Translations under genes and position numbers: made by a program
Shown here: piece by piece, positions 33,630 through 42,130 of the stretch
Numbering within the stretch: position 1 is the first letter of the stretch
Layout: every line of letters begins with the position of its first letter
Notes under the pieces: generated by a model
The model's input: the letters and a program-made list of their open reading frames with translations, nothing else
The model's database searches: none
What the model was told of the DNA's origin: nothing
Assembly: GCF_003129565.1 (NCBI RefSeq)
Contig: NZ_QETF01000004.1
Coordinates: 186,001-250,000 of the forward strand
Direction of reading: 5' to 3'
Source: Salibaculum griseiflavum
GTDB lineage: Bacteria; Pseudomonadota; Alphaproteobacteria; Rhodobacterales; Rhodobacteraceae
Length of the DNA: 64,000 nucleotides

Positions 33630-34703
33630 TCAGCTGGCGGGACCCGTGATGCGGTTGATGTGGCCCATCTTGCGACCCGGCTTGACCTCGGCCTTGCCAT
33701 AGAGGTGGATCGCCGTGTTGGTCCCGGCCAGTTCGCCCACGCGGGCCACGTCTGCGCCGATCAGGTTTTCCGTCATCACATTGGCATGGCGTGATCCGTC
33801 GCCCAGCGGCCAGCCCGCCACGGCGCGGATATGCTGTTCGAACTGGTCGATCAGACAGCCATTCTGCGTCCAATGGCCGGAATTATGCACACGCGGGGCG
33901 ATCTCGTTCACCAGAAGGCCCTTGGGCGTGACGAACAGTTCAACACCCATGACGCCGACATAATCCAGGGCGTTGAGAATCTTGGCGGCGATCAGCACCG
34001 CGTCGCTGCGCTGGGCGGGCGACAGGGTGGCCGGAACCGTCGTGCTGTGCAGGATGCCGTCGCGATGGATGTTCTCGCCCGGATCGAAACAGGCGACCGA
34101 CCCGTCAAGGCCCCGGGCCCCGATCACGGAAACCTCGCGGGTGAATTCGATGAATCCTTCGAGGATCGCAGGTGCCCCGGCCATGTCAGCCAGCGCGGCC
34201 TCGGCATCCTCGGGGGCCATGATGCGCGCTTGCCCCTTGCCATCATAGCCCAAACGCCGGGTCTTCAGGATCGCGGGTGTGCCGATCTCTTCGATGGCCT
34301 CGGCCAGGTCGACCTCGTCGTCGACTGCGGCGAAGGGGGCTGTGCCCAGGCCCTGTTCGCTCAGGAAGGCCTTTTCCACCAGCCGATCCTGGGACACGGC
34401 CAGTGCCCGGCGGCCCGGGCGGATCGGTTTCAGGGGTTCCAGAAGGTCCAGGGCCGAGGTGGGGATGTTCTCGAATTCATAGGTGATCACGTCGACCGCC
34501 TCGGCAAAGGCGCGCAAGGCGGCCTCGTCGTCGTAGCTGGCGGTGGTGCAGGCATGGGCGACATCGGCCGCGGGCGGGTTGGCGCCGGGCTCGTAAATGT
34601 GGGTCTTCAGACCAAGACGTGACGCCGCAACCGACAGCATGCGGCCCAGTTGGCCGCCGCCGAGAATGCCGATGGTCGCGCCGGTTTGCAGGGGGTCAGT
34701 CAT
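33630..34703 (-). CDS. purK: N5-carboxyaminoimidazole ribonucleotide synthase
   Basis: The 357-residue ATP-grasp enzyme that carboxylates AIR to N5-CAIR in purine synthesis. The N-terminal nucleotide motif [12 protein letters not shown] is followed by [10 protein letters not shown] and the ATP-grasp lysine region [28 protein letters not shown] is the diagnostic PurK motif. It overlaps purE by eight bases; the longer frame to 34898 runs through purE and is rejected. Confidence 0.96.
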   Translation of the reverse strand: MTDPLQTGATIGILGGGQLGRMLSVAASRLGLKTHIYEPGANPPAADVAHACTTASYDDEAALRAFAEAVDVITYEFENIPTSALDLLEPLKPIRPGRRALAVSQDRLVEKAFLSEQGLGTAPFAAVDDEVDLAEAIEEIGTPAILKTRRLGYDGKGQARIMAPEDAEAALADMAGAPAILEGFIEFTREVSVIGARGLDGSVACFDPGENIHRDGILHSTTVPATLSPAQRSDAVLIAAKILNALDYVGVMGVELFVTPKGLLVNEIAPRVHNSGHWTQNGCLIDQFEQHIRAVAGWPLGDGSRHANVMTENLIGADVARVGELAGTNTAIHLYGKAEVKPGRKMGHINRITGPAS

Positions 34704-35184
34704 CGCTGGGCTCGTCGGGAATGGAGTTGGACAGGGCGGTGCGCCAGGCATCGAGCCGCGTGGCGAGGGACGGGTCTTGCAGGGCGAGGATTCCCGCGGC
34801 CATAAGCCCGGCATTCTTCGCCCCCGCCGCGCCGATCGCCATGGTCGCCACGGGAAAACCGCGTGGCATCTGCAGGATGGAATAGAGGCTGTCGACACCG
34901 GACAGCGCCTTGGTCTGGACCGGAACGCCGATCACCGGCACTCGGGTCTTGGAGGCCATCATGCCCGGCAGGTGCGCGGCACCCCCGGCGCCCGCGATGA
35001 TCACCTGAAGGCCGCGATCAACCGCCGTCTTGCCGTAATCCCAAAGTCGGTCGGGCGTGCGATGGGCCGAGACGATCTTTTTCTCGAAATCGACGCCCAG
35101 TTCGTCCAGGACTTCGGCAGCCTCGCGCATGGTGGGCCAGTCGGACTGGCTGCCCATGATGATGCCGACGCGTGCTTGGGTCAT
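34696..35184 (-). CDS. purE: N5-carboxyaminoimidazole ribonucleotide mutase
   Basis: A 162-residue class I PurE that converts N5-CAIR to CAIR. Motifs are [24 protein letters not shown] and [10 protein letters not shown]. It is the upstream partner of purK in a two-gene unit with overlapping ends, and these two consecutive steps are normally coexpressed. Purine synthesis also draws on PRPP from prs in this window. Confidence 0.97.
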   Translation of the reverse strand: MTQARVGIIMGSQSDWPTMREAAEVLDELGVDFEKKIVSAHRTPDRLWDYGKTAVDRGLQVIIAGAGGAAHLPGMMASKTRVPVIGVPVQTKALSGVDSLYSILQMPRGFPVATMAIGAAGAKNAGLMAAGILALQDPSLATRLDAWRTALSNSIPDEPSDD

Positions 35185-35258
35185 GTTCTGGCCCCTCTTG
35201 CCAAGGAAAGCGGCACTATAGCCATGTCTGCTGGTGGTGCAATCGCCGGGTCGGGTGG

Positions 35259-35477
35259 TCAGGCGATGATGTCGGGAAACAGCCGATCTTCGATCTGGGC
35301 GATCTTGTCCTTGAGGACAAGTTTCTGCTTTTTCAGACGCTTGATGGTGAACATGTCACCCTTGCCGTTGTCCTGAAGCGCATGAATCGCCTCGTCCAGG
35401 TCGCGGTGTTCGCGGCGCAGGACTTCCAGTTCGACACGCAGGACTTCCCGTTGTTCCATGCGGGCAGAGCTGTTCAT
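35259..35477 (-). CDS. YdcH/DUF465 family small protein
   Basis: A 72-residue, highly charged helical protein. [17 protein letters not shown] and the basic [20 protein letters not shown] are the DUF465 (YdcH) pattern, predicted to form a two-helix coiled coil. It lies 74 bases upstream of purE on the same strand. Function is unknown. Confidence 0.8.
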   Translation of the reverse strand: MNSSARMEQREVLRVELEVLRREHRDLDEAIHALQDNGKGDMFTIKRLKKQKLVLKDKIAQIEDRLFPDIIA

Positions 35478-35563
35478 GGGCGATTCCGATGCTTGGAGTG
35501 ACTCACTGGCCTCAAGATACGCGTTGAGCCCCCGTTTTCAAAGCAAAACCCGTTGCCAAGGGC

Positions 35564-35592
35564 CTTGCATGGGCGGGGCCGTCCCCCCATAT
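35564..35592 (+). promoter_or_regulatory. Candidate sigma-32 heat-shock promoter of hsp20
   Basis: A -35-like CTTGCAT (35564-35570) is followed after 14 bases by CCCCATAT (35585-35592), close to the enterobacterial sigma-32 consensus CTTGAAA / CCCCATNT. It sits about 70 bases before the Hsp20 start, which fits a heat-shock gene. Confidence 0.55.
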
Positions 35593-35660
35593 TTTTCCCG
35601 AGGGACCGCCGCTATCGGGGTCCACACAACAATATGTCGCTTAGCAAAAGGGCATGACGC

Positions 35661-36074
35661 ATGACGAAACTGGCTTTGGGAACGCATCCGTTCCTTCTGG
35701 GATTTGAACAGCTGGAACGGCTGGTGGAGCGCACCGCCAAATCCGGCAATGACGGCTACCCCCCGTATAATATCGAACAGACCTCCGAGACTTCGTATCG
35801 GATCACTCTGGCCGTGGCCGGGTTCTCCGAGGAAGACCTGTCGATCACGCTGGAGGACAACCAGCTGGTGATCCGGGGCAAGCAATCGGATGACGGTGAG
35901 GGCCGCATCTTCCTGCATCGAGGCATCGCGGCGCGGCAGTTTCAGCGGTCGTTCGTGCTGGCGGACGGTGTCGATGTGGGCGAGGCCGTGATGGAAAACG
36001 GACTGCTGCACGTGGACCTGACCCGGTCCGTGCCCGAAAGCGTCGTTCAAACGATCAATATTCGGAGGAGTTGA
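35661..36074 (+). CDS. Hsp20/IbpA-family small heat-shock protein
   Basis: A 137-residue alpha-crystallin-domain chaperone that holds unfolding proteins. The crystallin domain covers about residues 33-130: YRITLAVAGFSEEDLSITLE, then FLHRGIAARQFQRSF and the closing ENGLLHVDLTR motif. A short C-terminal tail (NIRRS) lacks a clear I-x-I beyond TINI. It is followed three bases later by the DUF1150 gene, a pairing I recognise from many alphaproteobacteria. Confidence 0.93.
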   Translation: MTKLALGTHPFLLGFEQLERLVERTAKSGNDGYPPYNIEQTSETSYRITLAVAGFSEEDLSITLEDNQLVIRGKQSDDGEGRIFLHRGIAARQFQRSFVLADGVDVGEAVMENGLLHVDLTRSVPESVVQTINIRRS

Positions 36075-36077
36075 GCC

Positions 36078-36302
36078 ATGAACACCAAGTATGATTTCGA
36101 GGGCACGGGCGAGCGGATCGTCTATGTCAAACCGGTGGCCGTCGCGGACCTTCCCGAAGAGGTGCGCGAGCAATCGGGCGGGATCGAACAGGTCTATGCG
36201 GTCCATGACAGCGATGGCCAGCAATTGGCGCTGGTGGCGAACCGGTCGCTGGCCTTCGTGTTGGCGCGCCAGCACAACATGACACCCGTGACGGTGCACT
36301 AG
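36078..36302 (+). CDS. DUF1150 family protein
   Basis: A 74-residue acidic protein. The segment IVYVKPVAVADLPEEVREQ and the C-terminal RSLAFVLARQHNMTPVTVH are the DUF1150 pattern. It is cotranscribed with hsp20 (three-base gap, GGAGG before the ATG), which suggests a role in the same stress response. The function is unknown. Confidence 0.85.
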   Translation: MNTKYDFEGTGERIVYVKPVAVADLPEEVREQSGGIEQVYAVHDSDGQQLALVANRSLAFVLARQHNMTPVTVH

Positions 36303-36327
36303 ACGCATCGGTTTTTGAAACCCGATC

Positions 36328-36984
36328 CTAGCGCCAGATTCCGAAGCGCTTGGCACAATAAGCCGCGCAGTCCCGGTTGAGGGTTGCGCGGCTTCCATTT
36401 TCCTGAAGTGGGGCGGCCTCGTTTCCCGTGGGGCGCGCCAGCGCCCGCAGGTCCGGCAGGGGTCGAACCGGCACCCCATTGGCCGCGATCAGGGCCGACA
36501 GCCAGATATCATCGACCGGCCGAAATCGCGAAGGCGGGGGTGTGAGCGGCGCCAGCATCGCCGGCGTCACCAGCACGCCCGCGTATCCCTGCACGATGGT
36601 CCCATGCGAACGGCCTATGCGGGTAGCGTCAAAGGGTTGTGCCGCGAGGGCCGTGGCGGGGTCGCCCGCATGGGCCGCCGCGAAGCCAGCCGCCCAGCCG
36701 GGGCCATATGCCCAGTCATCGTCGCAGAACAGGAACGGGGCGTGAGCGGGCAGAGTCGCGGCCAGCGGCAGAACCTTGGTGGCCGGTCCGAGGTCGGTAT
36801 CGCTCCAGTGCAGATCGACCCCGGATGGCAGGGGCGGGGGCGTCACCGGGCCGGGGAACCGATCGTATACGCGCGGCAGGGTCAGCACCACACGGCCCAC
36901 GCCGGATTGCGCCAGCAGGCTTTCCAGCGTCGGCCCAAGCCCCGCGAAACGGGGCGGTATGGAGGTCAGGGCCACGGTCAGCAT
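36328..36984 (-). CDS. Glycosyltransferase-like protein
   Basis: A 218-residue protein that starts with a GT-A-like strand (MLTVALTSIPPRFAGLGPTL) and carries a DDDW metal-binding-like motif in PFLFCDDDWAYGPGWAAG, then RFRPVDDIWLSALIAANGVP. This layout matches small glycosyltransferase family 2-like or GT32-like proteins. The start at 36984 follows AAGG, while the longer frame to 37083 is rejected because it overlaps the divergent deacylase promoter. Donor and acceptor sugars are unknown. Confidence 0.68.
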   Translation of the reverse strand: MLTVALTSIPPRFAGLGPTLESLLAQSGVGRVVLTLPRVYDRFPGPVTPPPLPSGVDLHWSDTDLGPATKVLPLAATLPAHAPFLFCDDDWAYGPGWAAGFAAAHAGDPATALAAQPFDATRIGRSHGTIVQGYAGVLVTPAMLAPLTPPPSRFRPVDDIWLSALIAANGVPVRPLPDLRALARPTGNEAAPLQENGSRATLNRDCAAYCAKRFGIWR

Positions 36985-37076
36985 GTTCCGGAACCTTCCA
37001 AGGGGCGCACCGAGGCGCAAGGGGTTGCCAAGGCCCGCGTTTTGCCTTTTCTGGACCCGCAAGGAAAGGGGCCGGC

Positions 37077-38117
37077 ATGGCAAAGCGCAAGGGGTTCAAG
37101 CTCAACGGGGATCAGGTCGCGCCGGGGGCACGTAAGACGGTGGAACTGCCGGTCAGCCTTCTGTCGGATCACACGCCGGTCAACCTGTCGGTGCATGTCA
37201 TCCACGGCCGCCGCAAGGGGCCAACCGTTTTCGTCAGTGCTGCCGTCCATGGTGACGAGGTGATGGGCGTGGAGATCTGCCGCCGTCTTCTCCAGTCCCC
37301 CCTGCTGGACAAGCTGCGCGGGACATTGATGGTTGTGCCGATCGTCAACACCTTCGGCTTCCAGAACCGGTCGCGCTACCTGCCGGATCGGCGCGATCTG
37401 AACCGCTGTTTCCCGGGGTATGCGCGGGGGTCGCTGGCCTCGCGGCTGGCCGAGATCTTCCTCGACAGCGTGGTCAAGCGCTGCGACCTGGGGATCGACC
37501 TGCATTCGGCGGCGGTGCATCGCACCAACCTGCCACAGGTGCGCATCAACCCCGGAAGCGAACGCATGGTTGCCCTGGCCGAAGCCTTCGGCGCACCTGT
37601 CGTGCTGTCCTCGCCGCTGCGGGACGGATCGCTGCGCGCCGAGGCGCAACGTGCCGGGATCGACGTGCTGCTCTACGAGGCGGGCGAAGGGCTGCGCTTT
37701 GATGAGATGGCCGCACGGGCCGGGGTGGCGGGTATCCTGCGGGTGTTGCGGTCCATGGACATGCTCCCGGCCAAGGGCATTGCCAAGGCGCGCCGAAAGC
37801 CGCTCTTTTCGAGCTCGAGCACTTGGGTCCGCGCTCCTGCAGGTGGCCTCTTGCGCAGTTATCGCGGCGATGGCGACGTGGTCGAGGAGGGCGACGTGAT
37901 TGCCGCTGTTTCGGACCCGTTCGGAGAGGTCGAGACCGAGGTGATCGCCCCCAGTTCCGGTGTGGTGATCGGGCGGGCGGTGCTGCCCGTCGTGAACGAA
38001 GGCGATGCCCTGTTCCATATCGCAGAGGCGCCCCATGCCCGCGCGGCCGATACGGTCGAGGAACTGGCCAGCCAGCTGGAAAGCTCGCCGCTCTTCGACG
38101 AGGACGAAATCATCTAG
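37077..38117 (+). CDS. Succinylglutamate desuccinylase/aspartoacylase family deacylase
   Basis: A 346-residue M14-like zinc amidohydrolase. Zinc ligands appear as H-x2-E in AAVHGDEVMGVEICRR and as His in DLGIDLHSAAVH. PDRRDLNRCFPG supplies the substrate-carboxylate arginines. The C-terminal 90 residues form a biotinyl-lipoyl-like barrel (GDGDVVEEGDVIAAVSDPFG). The ATG at 37077 follows AAGGAAAGGGG. Such enzymes deacylate N-acyl amino acids or ectoine-type compounds; no ectoine genes are adjacent, so the substrate is not assigned. Confidence 0.87.
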   Translation: MAKRKGFKLNGDQVAPGARKTVELPVSLLSDHTPVNLSVHVIHGRRKGPTVFVSAAVHGDEVMGVEICRRLLQSPLLDKLRGTLMVVPIVNTFGFQNRSRYLPDRRDLNRCFPGYARGSLASRLAEIFLDSVVKRCDLGIDLHSAAVHRTNLPQVRINPGSERMVALAEAFGAPVVLSSPLRDGSLRAEAQRAGIDVLLYEAGEGLRFDEMAARAGVAGILRVLRSMDMLPAKGIAKARRKPLFSSSSTWVRAPAGGLLRSYRGDGDVVEEGDVIAAVSDPFGEVETEVIAPSSGVVIGRAVLPVVNEGDALFHIAEAPHARAADTVEELASQLESSPLFDEDEII

Positions 38118-38171
38118 GCTGGAACGCAAGGCGGCCAGGCCAGCGCAGGTGCGCCATTGGGCCGCCAAGAG

Positions 38172-38201
38172 AAAAGCCCCCGCCGGGTTTCCCGCGGGGG
38201 C
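38172..38201 (-). terminator. Rho-independent terminator of the sat-cysC gene
   Basis: GCCCCCGC (38176-38183) pairs with GCGGGGGC (38194-38201), with an inner GGG/CCC extension. On the minus strand it is followed by TTTT (38175-38172). It begins 18 bases beyond the stop of sat-cysC. Confidence 0.9.
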
Positions 38202-38218
38202 CTCGTTCCGGGCGCGCC

Positions 38219-40297
38219 TCAGTTCCCGGCGATCAAGCCCATGCTTTCCAGCTTGAGGATCACCTGGTGAGCGCAGTTGTCGACCTCGACATTCTCGGTT
38301 TCGACGCGCAGCTCGGGGTTCTCGGGCACATCGTAAGGGTCCGAGATCCCGGTGAATTCCTTGATCTTGCCCTCGCGCGCCAACTTGTAGAGCCCCTTGC
38401 GGTCCCGGCGTTCACATTCCTCGATCGAGGTCGCGACGTGCACTTCGATGAACGCGCCGAACTGCTCGATTTCCTCGCGCACGTGCCGGCGGGTGGCCGC
38501 ATAGGGCGCAATGGGCGCGCAGATGGCAATGCCGCCGTTCTTGGTGATCTCCGAGGCGACGTAGCCGATGCGCTTGATGTTGAGGTCGCGATGTTCCTTG
38601 GAAAAGCCCAGCTCGGAGCTGAGGTTCTTGCGCACGATATCCCCATCCAGCAGCGTCACCGGTCGCCCGCCCATCTCCATCAGCTTGACCATAAGCGCGT
38701 TGGCAATGGTCGACTTGCCCGAGCCGGAGAAGCCGGTGAAGAACACGGTGAAGCCCTGCTTGGAGCGTGGCGGACGGGTGCGGCGCAGCTCTCGCACGAC
38801 CTCGGGGAAGGAGAACCATTCGGGAATCTCCAATCCCTCGGCCAGGCGGCGGCGCAGCTCTGTGCCGGAAATGTTCAGGATCGTCACGTCATCCTTGTCC
38901 GCGATCTCGTCGGCAGGTTCATACTGGGCGCGTTCCTGCACGTAGACCATGTGCTTGAAGTCGACCATTTCGATGCCGATTTCTTCCTGGTGTTCGCGGA
39001 ACAGATCCTGCGCGTCATAGGGGCCATAGAAATCCTCGCCCGCCGAGTTCTTGCCGGGGCCGGCGTGGTCGCGGCCCACGATCATGTGGGTGCAACCGTG
39101 GTTGCGGCGGATGATGCCGTGCCAGACCGCCTCGCGCGGGCCGGCCATGCGCATGGCCAGGTTCAGCAGCGACATGGTGGTGGTGGAGGACGGATATTTG
39201 TCCAGCACCGCCTCGTAGCAGCGCACGCGGGTGAAGTGGTCCACATCGCCGGGCTTGGTCATGCCCACGACTGGGTGGATCAGCAGGTTGGCCTGGGCCT
39301 CTTTCGCGGCGCGGAAGGTCAGTTCCTGGTGCGCGCGGTGCAGCGGGTTGCGCGTCTGGAAGGCAACGACGCGGCGCCAGCCCAGCTTGCGGAACAGCGC
39401 GCGCAGCTCGTTGGGCGTGTCGCGGCGACCGCGGAAGTCGTAGTGGACAGGCTGCTGGATGCCGGTGACGGGGCCGCCCAGGTACACGTTGCCTGCGCTG
39501 TGGTGCAGGTAGTTCACCGCCGGGTGGGCCAGGTCATCGGCGCCGAAGACCTTTTCCGCTTCGCGTGCCTTGTTCGGCGTCCAGCGGTCGGTGACGGTCA
39601 TGGTGCCAAGGATCACGCCTTCCTGGTCGCGCAGCGCGATGTCTTGGCCGATCTCGATGCTGTCGGCAAAATCCTCGGACACGTCCAGCGTAACCGGCAT
39701 CGGCCAGAGCGTGCCGTCGGCCAGGCGCATGTTCTCGACCACGCCGTTGTAATCCTCTTCCGACAGGAACCCCTTGAGCGGGTTGAACCCGCCATTCATC
39801 AGCAGCTCCAGGTCGCAGATCTGGCGCGGGCTGAGATCCCAGCTGGTCAGGTCGGCGGCTTCGACCTTGAGCTTCTGCGCACTGTCATAGGACACGTAGA
39901 GTTCGGGAATGGGGGCAAGGTTGTTCTGCATGAGTTCTGTCCTGTGTTTGATCGGAACAAGTGTGGATGACGCTCCGGTCAATTCGGCATGAAGGGCGTC
40001 GTATTCGGCGAATTTTCTTGCCAGGACCTTGTCGGTCAGGCGGTTCTTCTCGGCCGCGCCACGCGCGGTGATGGCATAGGCAAAGCGGGCACGCTTGTCC
40101 GGGCCGTTGCGGTCGGTGATCTTGACGAGGCCGGTTTCCGTGGCCTGTTTGAGCAGGGCATTGAGCCGCCCCAGAGATACGCCGATGGCCGCTGCCGTCA
40201 CCCGCTGCGACGCATCGGGCGCGCTGTCCAGCTGCCGCAGCAGCCGGAACATCTGGTCCTCTTGCTCAGAGGCGGTCTTGGCGGGCGAGGGGGCCAT
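38219..40297 (-). CDS. Winged-helix domain fused to bifunctional sulfate adenylyltransferase / APS kinase
   Basis: One uninterrupted frame of 692 residues. Residues 1 to about 105 form a MarR-like winged helix (EQEDQMFRLLRQLD, VSLGRLNALLKQATETGLVK, RFAYAITARGAAEK) resembling the EPS-associated MarR group. Residues 123-692 are a complete bacterial Sat-CysC: sulfurylase motifs QTRNPLHRAHQEL and GRDHAGPG, then APS kinase with P-loop GFSGSGKST and ISDPYDVPENPEL. The enzyme makes APS and PAPS from sulfate. An internal ATG at 39931 (MQNNLAPIPEL) with an AGGA nine bases upstream is the usual Sat start, so a separate 570-residue enzyme may also be made. Two matching palindromes lie just upstream. A true fusion and two in-frame overlapping products are both possible. 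Confidence 0.85.
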   Translation of the reverse strand: MAPSPAKTASEQEDQMFRLLRQLDSAPDASQRVTAAAIGVSLGRLNALLKQATETGLVKITDRNGPDKRARFAYAITARGAAEKNRLTDKVLARKFAEYDALHAELTGASSTLVPIKHRTELMQNNLAPIPELYVSYDSAQKLKVEAADLTSWDLSPRQICDLELLMNGGFNPLKGFLSEEDYNGVVENMRLADGTLWPMPVTLDVSEDFADSIEIGQDIALRDQEGVILGTMTVTDRWTPNKAREAEKVFGADDLAHPAVNYLHHSAGNVYLGGPVTGIQQPVHYDFRGRRDTPNELRALFRKLGWRRVVAFQTRNPLHRAHQELTFRAAKEAQANLLIHPVVGMTKPGDVDHFTRVRCYEAVLDKYPSSTTTMSLLNLAMRMAGPREAVWHGIIRRNHGCTHMIVGRDHAGPGKNSAGEDFYGPYDAQDLFREHQEEIGIEMVDFKHMVYVQERAQYEPADEIADKDDVTILNISGTELRRRLAEGLEIPEWFSFPEVVRELRRTRPPRSKQGFTVFFTGFSGSGKSTIANALMVKLMEMGGRPVTLLDGDIVRKNLSSELGFSKEHRDLNIKRIGYVASEITKNGGIAICAPIAPYAATRRHVREEIEQFGAFIEVHVATSIEECERRDRKGLYKLAREGKIKEFTGISDPYDVPENPELRVETENVEVDNCAHQVILKLESMGLIAGN

Positions 40298-40312
40298 GGG
40301 GGACTCGCATTT

Positions 40313-40328
40313 CGTTCACGCGTGAACG
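40313..40328. promoter_or_regulatory. Palindromic operator candidate 1 (16 bp)
   Basis: A perfect palindrome, CGTTCACGCGTGAACG, 16 bases upstream of the start of the HTH-Sat-CysC gene. Its core GTTCACGCGTGAAC matches that of operator 2 at 12 of 14 positions. Confidence 0.65.
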
Positions 40329-40338
40329 CATAGCGGAA

Positions 40339-40364
40339 AAGTTTGTTCACGCAAGAACAAACTT
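40339..40364. promoter_or_regulatory. Palindromic operator candidate 2 (10-bp arms)
   Basis: AAGTTTGTTC (40339-40348) and GAACAAACTT (40355-40364) are perfect inverted repeats around ACGCAA. Its core on the minus strand reads GTTCTTGCGTGAAC, sharing the GCGTGAAC half-site with operator 1. The two centres are 31 bases apart, about three helical turns. Confidence 0.65.
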
Positions 40365-40443
40365 GGTCTGCCCATGGAAACAGTGCGTTGTGTGTCTGGC
40401 GCAACAGGCGGCGATACACACCTGTTGCACCAAGGCGCCGTGG

Positions 40444-41433
40444 TCAGGCGCTTTCGGGCTCGTTGGCTGCGGCCGGTTCGGGCTCGCCCGCGTCTTCCTG
40501 CTCGGCCAGCCAGCGTTCGGCCTCGAGCGCGGCCATGCATCCCATGCCTGCGGATGTCACCGCCTGGCGATATTTGTGGTCGGTCAGGTCGCCCGCGGCA
40601 TAAATGCCCGGAATGCTGGTTTCGGTGCTGTCGGGCTTGGTCACGACATAGCCGCCCATATGGGTTTCCAGCACGTCTTTGACCAATTCGTTTGCCGGCG
40701 CGTGACCAATGGCCACGAAAACCCCTTTGACGGGCAGGTCGGTCATTTCGCCGGTTTTGACATGCTTCACCTTGATGCCTTCAACGCCCAACGGGTTGTC
40801 CGCGCCATAGACCTCTTCCAGCTGATGGTCCCACATGATCTCGACCTTGGGGTTCTTGAACAGGCGGTCTTGCAGGATCTTTTCGGACCGCAATTCGTCG
40901 CGGCGATGGATCAGCGTCACCTTCGACGCGAAATTGGTCAGGAACAGCGCCTCTTCCACGGCAGTATTCCCGCCGCCGATCACGGCAATCTCTTGTCCGC
41001 GATAGAAGAAACCGTCGCAGGTCGCACAGGCCGAGACGCCGAAGCCCTTGAACTTCTCTTCCGAGGGCAGACCCAGCCATTTGGCCCGTGCGCCGGTGGC
41101 GAGGATGATTGCATCGGCCACGTATTCGGTGCCGCTGTCCGACTGGCAGACGAAGGGGCGCTGGTCGAAATTGATCGAGGTGATGATGTCGCCGATGATC
41201 TCGGTGCCCATCGCCTTGGCGTGAGCTTCCATGTTCACCATCAGGTCGGGGCCCTGGATCTCGGTCTCGCCGGGCCAGTTTTCGACATCCGTGGTCGTGG
41301 TCAACTGGCCGCCGGGTTCGATCCCCTGAACAAGGATCGGTTCCAGCATGGCGCGGCTGGCATAGACCCCGGCAGTATACCCCGCCGGCCCCGAGCCGAT
41401 GATCAGAACTTTGGTGCGGCGTTGCTCGGCCAT
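40444..41433 (-). CDS. trxB: Thioredoxin-disulfide reductase
   Basis: A 329-residue FAD/NADPH enzyme that reduces thioredoxin. FAD motif GSGPAG (13-18), redox CATC (136-139), the NADPH motif GGGNTAVEEA and the late FAD motif GIYAAGDLTD are all present. A short Glu/Pro/Ala tail (EDAGEPEPAAANEPESA) extends the normal C-terminus. The ATG is at 41433; the long upstream extension is rejected. It precedes the Sat-CysC gene on the same strand by 146 bases, a sensible neighbour because PAPS reduction needs thioredoxin. Confidence 0.96.
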   Translation of the reverse strand: MAEQRRTKVLIIGSGPAGYTAGVYASRAMLEPILVQGIEPGGQLTTTTDVENWPGETEIQGPDLMVNMEAHAKAMGTEIIGDIITSINFDQRPFVCQSDSGTEYVADAIILATGARAKWLGLPSEEKFKGFGVSACATCDGFFYRGQEIAVIGGGNTAVEEALFLTNFASKVTLIHRRDELRSEKILQDRLFKNPKVEIMWDHQLEEVYGADNPLGVEGIKVKHVKTGEMTDLPVKGVFVAIGHAPANELVKDVLETHMGGYVVTKPDSTETSIPGIYAAGDLTDHKYRQAVTSAGMGCMAALEAERWLAEQEDAGEPEPAAANEPESA

Positions 41434-41614
41434 GGCGACTTCCCCTCGAACTTGGTGCGGCCTCCGATATAGGCCGCTGTGCAGCCGGGCGAAAGGGGCA
41501 GATGGCCGCAAGACGGCATGTGAAACGATCTTGCGCCCAAGCGAAAGATTATTGCGTCCATCGGGGGCGAGGCGTATGGTCTGGCAAATCACCCGCGAAG
41601 AGGACCGCACGCCC

Positions 41615-42115
41615 ATGCCCGGCACCCGTCTGGACGAGATCGACCGCAAGATCCTTGCCGAATTGCAGGCCGACGGCCGTATGACCAATGTCGAGTTGGC
41701 CAAGCGTGTGGGTATTTCGGCGCCGCCCTGCCTGCGCCGTGTCCGCACCCTGGAGGAACAGGGTTTCATACGCGGCTATCATGCCGATGTGGATGCCCGC
41801 GAGCTTGGGTTCGAGGTGCAGGTCTTCGCGATGGTCGGGCTTGTCAGCCAAGCCGAAAAGGACCTGTCCGCCTTCGAGGAGAAATGCGCTGGATGGCCCC
41901 TCGTGCGAGAGTGCCACATGCTCAATGGCGAGGTGGATTTCATCCTGAAATGCGTGGCCCCGGACCTGCGGTCTTTCCAGACCTTCCTGACCGAGGAGCT
42001 GACCGCCGCCGAGAACGTGGCGAGTGTGAAGACCTCGCTGGTGATCCGCGGCGCCAAGGATGACCCGGGCGTGCCGTTCGACGTGCTTGAGGCCAGGTTG
42101 GCCCAAGAGGCCTGA
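41615..42115 (+). CDS. Lrp/AsnC-family transcriptional regulator
   Basis: A 166-residue regulator. The N-terminal helix-turn-helix (LDEIDRKILAELQADGRMTN, then LAKRVGISAPPCLRRVRTL) is followed by a RAM/AsnC ligand-binding domain (VQVFAMVGL, VRECHMLNGEVDFILKCVA). The ATG at 41615 gives the usual MPGTRLDEIDRK start; an in-frame ATG at 41576 would add 13 residues. It is divergent from trxB. Its ligand and targets are unknown. Confidence 0.92.
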   Translation: MPGTRLDEIDRKILAELQADGRMTNVELAKRVGISAPPCLRRVRTLEEQGFIRGYHADVDARELGFEVQVFAMVGLVSQAEKDLSAFEEKCAGWPLVRECHMLNGEVDFILKCVAPDLRSFQTFLTEELTAAENVASVKTSLVIRGAKDDPGVPFDVLEARLAQEA

Positions 42116-42130
42116 TCGCCCGGTGGTGAG

